A DNA stretch of 64,000 bases. Origin: Ulva prolifera. Lineage: Eukaryota; Chlorophyta; Ulvophyceae; Ulvales; Ulvaceae. The stretch covers positions 964,923 through 1,028,922 of the forward strand of contig CM041204.1 of assembly GCA_023078555.1 (NCBI GenBank). The letters are read 5' to 3'. The notes beneath the pieces are model-generated. The model searched no databases. It saw nothing but the letters and a program-made list of their open reading frames with translations, and was not told the origin of the DNA. Of the stretch, positions 59,480 to 64,000 are shown in pieces (the stretch's first letter is position 1; every line of letters begins with the position of its first letter). Position numbers and translations under genes: made by a program.

Positions 59480-60832
59480 CAAACCTCGAGTCAAGCCTGC
59501 AAGCGGAGAACATTAGGTCCCGATTGTCGTGGAGGGGCGAGGCGTTTTGGCCACAGCAAGGACCCTTTGTGCTTCGCAGGCACAACATGTATTCCAAGCT
59601 CATGCACGTCACATAGAGGGACCAACGCACTGATTTGATCGACAGAGCCTAGACAGGGTCCCGTAACGGAGGTTAACCCCCGCCGAATCCCGCATGACAA
59701 CTTCACCTGGATGTAGGATACCCTGGCCTATGCACCGCTGCAAAACTTTGACGTGTGCCACGTTGCAGAGATGGCGGAAGATGCTGCTATGGCGTTTGTC
59801 TATGACAAGGTCATCGTCACGTATCTCATGCACAGTGATGGGGAAACCGTCAGTTTCTGAAATGCGCGGTGCCTCAGACACGGGCGCCTACTCGATGCTA
59901 CGAAGTTTAGGTGCTCGGCGCATGCGAGCCATCACGCTTGTGTCTTGCATCCGGACACCGCAAGAAGGGCACTTCATTAGTAGATAGGCAAACATTTGAC
60001 GCGAGTCTCTACTCACTGTTTGGAACGCAGATTTGTCAAACTCGGCCGCGCTCGCCACTGGCAACGGCTGCAACCACGGCAACATACTCAACAACCGCCT
60101 CATGTAATCTTAATGCAACTGGGGAAACGCAGACAGCCCCGAATGGTCAAGCGAATTTTTGCTCATAGACGGGAGATCGGTGAGTCGCGAGCTGTTTCCC
60201 GCATAATCGCGGTGTCGCCAATTGGGACGTCTCCAACCATCTGCAGCGCCTCGGTCGAATTAATAAGGCCAAGGAATTTAGCAGAATAAATACCAGTTGC
60301 GACCTATCGGTCTGGTCTCGGGGAACAGACCTCAATGGCGGTAACCGAAAGAAATGATGGGATAGTTCGCCGCAACATGAGGGTTGTATAGGCACAATCA
60401 AAACAGGGATACTGTTACACGCAGAGATGCGACATGCTAGTGCAGATATAGGTGGCGCCCCAACCAAACTACTATTAACCGTTCCAGGTCCCAGCAAGCG
60501 CTCGGTATAAATACCGGGGTGTGTGCGCCCAGGTCAATCACCCTGTCAAAGCTGGCCTCGCCGAATCATGCCGCATAACTGCCACACCAATCCCAAATTC
60601 CGCATACGCGCGGGAGATCTTAAGGTGTGGCTCATAGAACCTGAGATGAGTGTAAGCAAGGTTGCGCACGTAATTCGTGGGCAACTCCGGGTGGTTGTAC
60701 AGATATTATCATGCATACCAACTTTGGAGCCCGCCGGGCGGACCCTGTGTATCGGCGGTAATGCACACGTACCACGTAATATGTGCAATAACAATTCGAC
60801 TACCCGCATAAAGCCATAATAAGCCTTTATGG
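59480..60832. other. No convincing gene
   Basis: Short open frames only, none with a recognisable signature. The region separates the H-V-H remnant from the tyrosine recombinase. Confidence 0.45.
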
Positions 60833-61577
60833 TCACTCAGACGGCGCTGTTGAATAAACACCGGTGCCCGGAGGCACGTAGCACTTGGAGGCACTACCCC
60901 TTGGATATCTCTGGAACATCTGAGGTTTCCGCTGTAAGTAATCACAAAACGCGCAACCCCCGCACGCCTGCACCCGGAGGCCGAACTCGACAGCCAACTG
61001 CTCCCCCGCACGCTGCAGCACCACTACAGACTGCCATCGTCCCAAGAATTTAATCTCGCTGACCGGGCGTCCTGCCTCCTCCGCATCGGTAGCTGCCACG
61101 GCGCGAAGTGAAAAGTAAACCGTACTAGCCCGGCCTGCCGCCCAGGACTCCAGCACTGCGCATCTGCAGCTCGGCCCTAGCCCGCTCCGGAGACAAGTCA
61201 AACACAAGCCACCGGCGCGGCCGACCGCTTTGACGACACCATACCATCAGGGCCTGCACCGCGCATAGGCCCCCCGTCTCTGCGAGGATGCGGAAATTTA
61301 TTGACTCACAGTGGTTCTTGAAGATCTGCCGACCCGGCACTGTCAGCCTCAGCAATAGCACTCGCCCGCCATCTTCGGCACGGGTAAAAGACAAATGCTC
61401 CCAGCTAATCGCCGCAGCCTCCGAACAACGCAAAAATGCATGGTAGGACAGCAGCCACCATGCCCACAACCGCTGCTTGTGTTCACTCCTCCCCTCCCTC
61501 CCCAATCCCCCCTGAATTGCCCGCAACCCCTTACGGCCCACTGCAAGTTTGGACTCCCGATCATCCGCTCTTTGCAT
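60833..61577 (-). pseudogene. Tyrosine recombinase remnant (DIRS- or Crypton-like), broken
   Basis: The N-terminal half of the catalytic domain (61577-61125) has L-L-S-Y-H-A-F-L-R-C-S-E-A-A-A-I, where R-x-S-E is the first catalytic arginine box, followed by a beta-hairpin-like stretch and G-G-L-C-A-V-Q-A-L-M-V-W. The second half is in another frame (61207-60833): Y-F-S-L-R-A-V-A-A-T-D-A-E-E-A-G with the second Arg, then F-L-G-R-W-Q-S. The His of the H-x-x-R box is replaced by Phe, and the nucleophilic Tyr expected eight residues after Trp is Arg. With the frame change near 61150 this copy looks dead. Tyrosine recombinases integrate DIRS and Crypton elements; which type this was cannot be told without a linked RT. 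Confidence 0.6.
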
Positions 61578-61833
61578 AATGGCCCGTTGTAGACTGTGGG
61601 ATACGATGTTGCTAGACAGAGACGCAGAGACAGAGTGACAGGCAGAGACTCGCGGGAACTAAGCTTCATTCGAGTTACACACGTAGGCTTGGAAAACACA
61701 CACAGACAGACGTCTCACGAGGAATAACTATAGCTCTAGTACTGGGGCGGCTCCCTGGGCAGGACAGGGCAGTTCACAGCACAAAGCATAGATCTCCGGT
61801 GTAGGCTGCACCCTGGTAGACACATACATAGTG

Positions 61834-62809
61834 NNNNNNNNNNNNNNNNNNNNNNNNNNNNNNNNNNNNNNNNNNNNNNNNNNNNNNNNNNNNNNNNNNN
61901 NNNNNNNNNNNNNNNNNNNNNNNNNNNNNNNNNNNNNNNNNNNNNNNNNNNNNNNNNNNNNNNNNNNNNNNNNNNNNNNNNNNNNNNNNNNNNNNNNNNN
62001 NNNNNNNNNNNNNNNNNNNNNNNNNNNNNNNNNNNNNNNNNNNNNNNNNNNNNNNNNNNNNNNNNNNNNNNNNNNNNNNNNNNNNNNNNNNNNNNNNNNN
62101 NNNNNNNNNNNNNNNNNNNNNNNNNNNNNNNNNNNNNNNNNNNNNNNNNNNNNNNNNNNNNNNNNNNNNNNNNNNNNNNNNNNNNNNNNNNNNNNNNNNN
62201 NNNNNNNNNNNNNNNNNNNNNNNNNNNNNNNNNNNNNNNNNNNNNNNNNNNNNNNNNNNNNNNNNNNNNNNNNNNNNNNNNNNNNNNNNNNNNNNNNNNN
62301 NNNNNNNNNNNNNNNNNNNNNNNNNNNNNNNNNNNNNNNNNNNNNNNNNNNNNNNNNNNNNNNNNNNNNNNNNNNNNNNNNNNNNNNNNNNNNNNNNNNN
62401 NNNNNNNNNNNNNNNNNNNNNNNNNNNNNNNNNNNNNNNNNNNNNNNNNNNNNNNNNNNNNNNNNNNNNNNNNNNNNNNNNNNNNNNNNNNNNNNNNNNN
62501 NNNNNNNNNNNNNNNNNNNNNNNNNNNNNNNNNNNNNNNNNNNNNNNNNNNNNNNNNNNNNNNNNNNNNNNNNNNNNNNNNNNNNNNNNNNNNNNNNNNN
62601 NNNNNNNNNNNNNNNNNNNNNNNNNNNNNNNNNNNNNNNNNNNNNNNNNNNNNNNNNNNNNNNNNNNNNNNNNNNNNNNNNNNNNNNNNNNNNNNNNNNN
62701 NNNNNNNNNNNNNNNNNNNNNNNNNNNNNNNNNNNNNNNNNNNNNNNNNNNNNNNNNNNNNNNNNNNNNNNNNNNNNNNNNNNNNNNNNNNNNNNNNNNN
62801 NNNNNNNNN
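61834..62809. other. Assembly gap (976 N)
   Basis: A run of N truncates the 3' part of the PIF1-type helicase gene that enters from 62810. Any open frame reported across the gap is meaningless. Confidence 1.
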
Positions 62810-63354
62810 ACGGCTGTTCCGTGGTCTCCGCTGTTGGGATCATCCACAATGCGACCGATGCCACCCGGAGCGACGATCTGCTGCAAGTGGTCTCCGCTGG
62901 CAACGAGCTTCATGCCAGCCAGCGGCTGCTCGAGGTCGTCGTACGGTTCAGGCCTCAGCAGCCGGCTCGCTGCCCAGTTCACCGACTGCTTTGCTGCTTT
63001 GTACGCCCCCAGGTGGTGTTCAGTCGATCGATTCGGCATGGCCGTGACCTCCTCAGCGAACAGCATGTTCAGGTCCGCAATCCTCTTGGCCGCCGAGATG
63101 TCGCTGTACGGCGGGTGTTCGTGTGGCGCGTACGAACCGTAGCTCATGCATCGTGCGTACGTCTCGCAGCCGATAGTGGCGGCCAACCTGCCGCTGTGCA
63201 CACAGCGCGCCACCGCTGCCACTCCGAGCAAGATCTTGGCGAGCCTGAACATCTCTTTGCCGGTGAAGGTCTTGCCGCAGCCGCCGGAGCCCAGCATCAG
63301 AATGGCGTTGAACGGGCCGTGCATCAGCGCGTGGAGCAGATCCTGCATGGCATG
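62810..63354 (-). CDS. PIF1-type helicase, partial, runs into an assembly gap
   Basis: Minus-strand exon following a CCATGCAG acceptor near 63350. Walker A is G-S-G-G-C-G-K-T (about 63275). H-S-G-R-L-A-A-T-I-G is a motif Ia-like segment. F-A-E-E-V-T-A-M replaces the usual D-E-x-S-M (Walker B, about 63050), and V-A-S-G-D-H-L-Q-Q corresponds to the G-D-x-x-Q-L box (about 62900). PIF1 helicases unwind DNA 5' to 3' and occur both as cellular genes and as the helicase part of Helitrons and related captured genes. With no Rep domain in view it cannot be assigned to either. The remaining motifs fall in the N gap. Confidence 0.7.
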
Positions 63355-63446
63355 CCCACAGTGACAGCCAGGCGATGGCAGATCAGGGCGCGGGTGACAG
63401 CCTGAAACAAGGTGTACCGATATGTACGTGCACGGGGTTGACGTTG

Positions 63447-63983
63447 CTACAGGCAGTAACTCCAAGGCGCCATATCACACACAGTGGACAAGGCACACAC
63501 AGGAGCAAGTGTGAGTCTGACGGAGTGGGTGCACACCGCCGGGCGGACCGTCATGATCGCGGCATACAGGTCTGGTGGGAGGCCGGCACGATCGTACACG
63601 TACGTGTCGATGTCGACGTGGTGCTGGGACGCCGCCAGGTTGCTGAGAGGCTCGCCCGGGACATCAGGCTCCGCAGGCACGGCTGCTGGCTGCACAGCAG
63701 CGGCGAGCGCAGCACCCATCAGTCCGGCGGCGAGGTCCATCGCGCCCTCAACGGCGAGTTGTCCACCGAGTGGTGGCACAGGCTGGGCGTTGGGGACAGC
63801 CGCAGGGTGCGCGACATGGGGAGCCTGAGCAGGAGCAGGCACTGGTGCCAGCGCAGCGGCGGGCGGCGCAGCGGCGTTGGCGGGCCCCTCCGCACCCATG
63901 ACCGCGGCAGCGAGATTCATTGCGCCCCCGGCAAGAAGTCCGCCCGGCAGCGGCGCGGGCTGGGAGCCGGGCAGAGCAAGCAC
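63447..63983 (-). CDS. Ala/Pro-rich upstream exon, probably same gene as the helicase
   Basis: An open minus-strand frame of about 178 codons directly upstream of the helicase exon. It is strongly Ala/Pro/Val-rich with repeated G-A-M-x-L-A-A-x-x-M-G-A units (about 63920 and 63740), then a more ordered end H-V-D-I-D-T-Y-V-Y-D-R-A-G-L-P-P-D-L-Y. The repeat pair suggests internal duplication. Its link to the helicase is inferred from strand and spacing, and the splice donor is not resolved. Confidence 0.4.
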   Translation of the reverse strand: MLALPGSQPAPLPGGLLAGGAMNLAAAVMGAEGPANAAAPPAAALAPVPAPAQAPHVAHPAAVPNAQPVPPLGGQLAVEGAMDLAAGLMGAALAAAVQPAAVPAEPDVPGEPLSNLAASQHHVDIDTYVYDRAGLPPDLYAAIMTVRPAVCTHSVRLTLAPVCALSTVCDMAPWSYCL

Positions 63984-64000
63984 GGGCTGACCCTGTCGAG

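Noticed and set aside
61774..63465. Very long frames across the N run
   Set aside because: Most codons are undetermined bases; only the part from 62810 onward is real sequence.
1..64000. tRNA or rRNA genes
   Set aside because: No cloverleaf with B-box-like GGTTCGAATCC or rRNA-like sequence was noticed on inspection; a covariance-model search was not possible.

Overview
The window is a transposon-dense stretch of a eukaryotic nuclear genome. Coding blocks are broken by short introns with GT donors and AG acceptors, and no operons or prokaryotic signals are visible. Nearly every recognisable gene belongs to a mobile element. The lineage cannot be fixed from this window. The element mix (CACTA, KDZ, copia, gypsy, Helitron/PIF1-like, tyrosine recombinase) fits an alga or a fungus-like protist. 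Several in-frame TAG/TAA codons at likely glutamine positions raise the possibility of an ulvophyte-type nuclear code, although element decay explains many of them too.

Positions 1-27.9 kb hold three related CACTA (En/Spm, Tnp2-type) elements, head to tail on the minus strand. Each has a multi-exon transposase (zinc finger, zinc ribbon, DDE core, C-terminal region) followed downstream by a second gene. In the two right-hand elements this partner gene is clearly the same unknown family. Element 2 is bounded by inverted repeats at 8255 and 18900 with GGTGCGCC-like subterminal repeats. Each of the three transposases appears to carry one frameshift. A 173-bp satellite (about six copies) abuts the last exon of transposase 3.

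Positions 27.9-41.9 kb are mostly debris: a Helitron-type Rep fragment with an HUH motif, a degenerate Ty3/gypsy fragment, a lysine-repeat open frame of unknown function, and long stretches with nothing convincing.

Positions 41.9-55.7 kb are a nested insertion. A decayed Ty1/copia element on the minus strand is split between integrase and reverse transcriptase by a 9.4-kb KDZ-superfamily DNA transposon with about 165-bp terminal inverted repeats. The KDZ element carries its transposase on the minus strand and a convergent second gene on the plus strand.

Positions 55.7-64 kb contain a roughly 190-bp tandem repeat, coding-like fragments, a broken tyrosine recombinase, an assembly gap (61834-62809), and a PIF1-type helicase with an Ala/Pro-rich block upstream.
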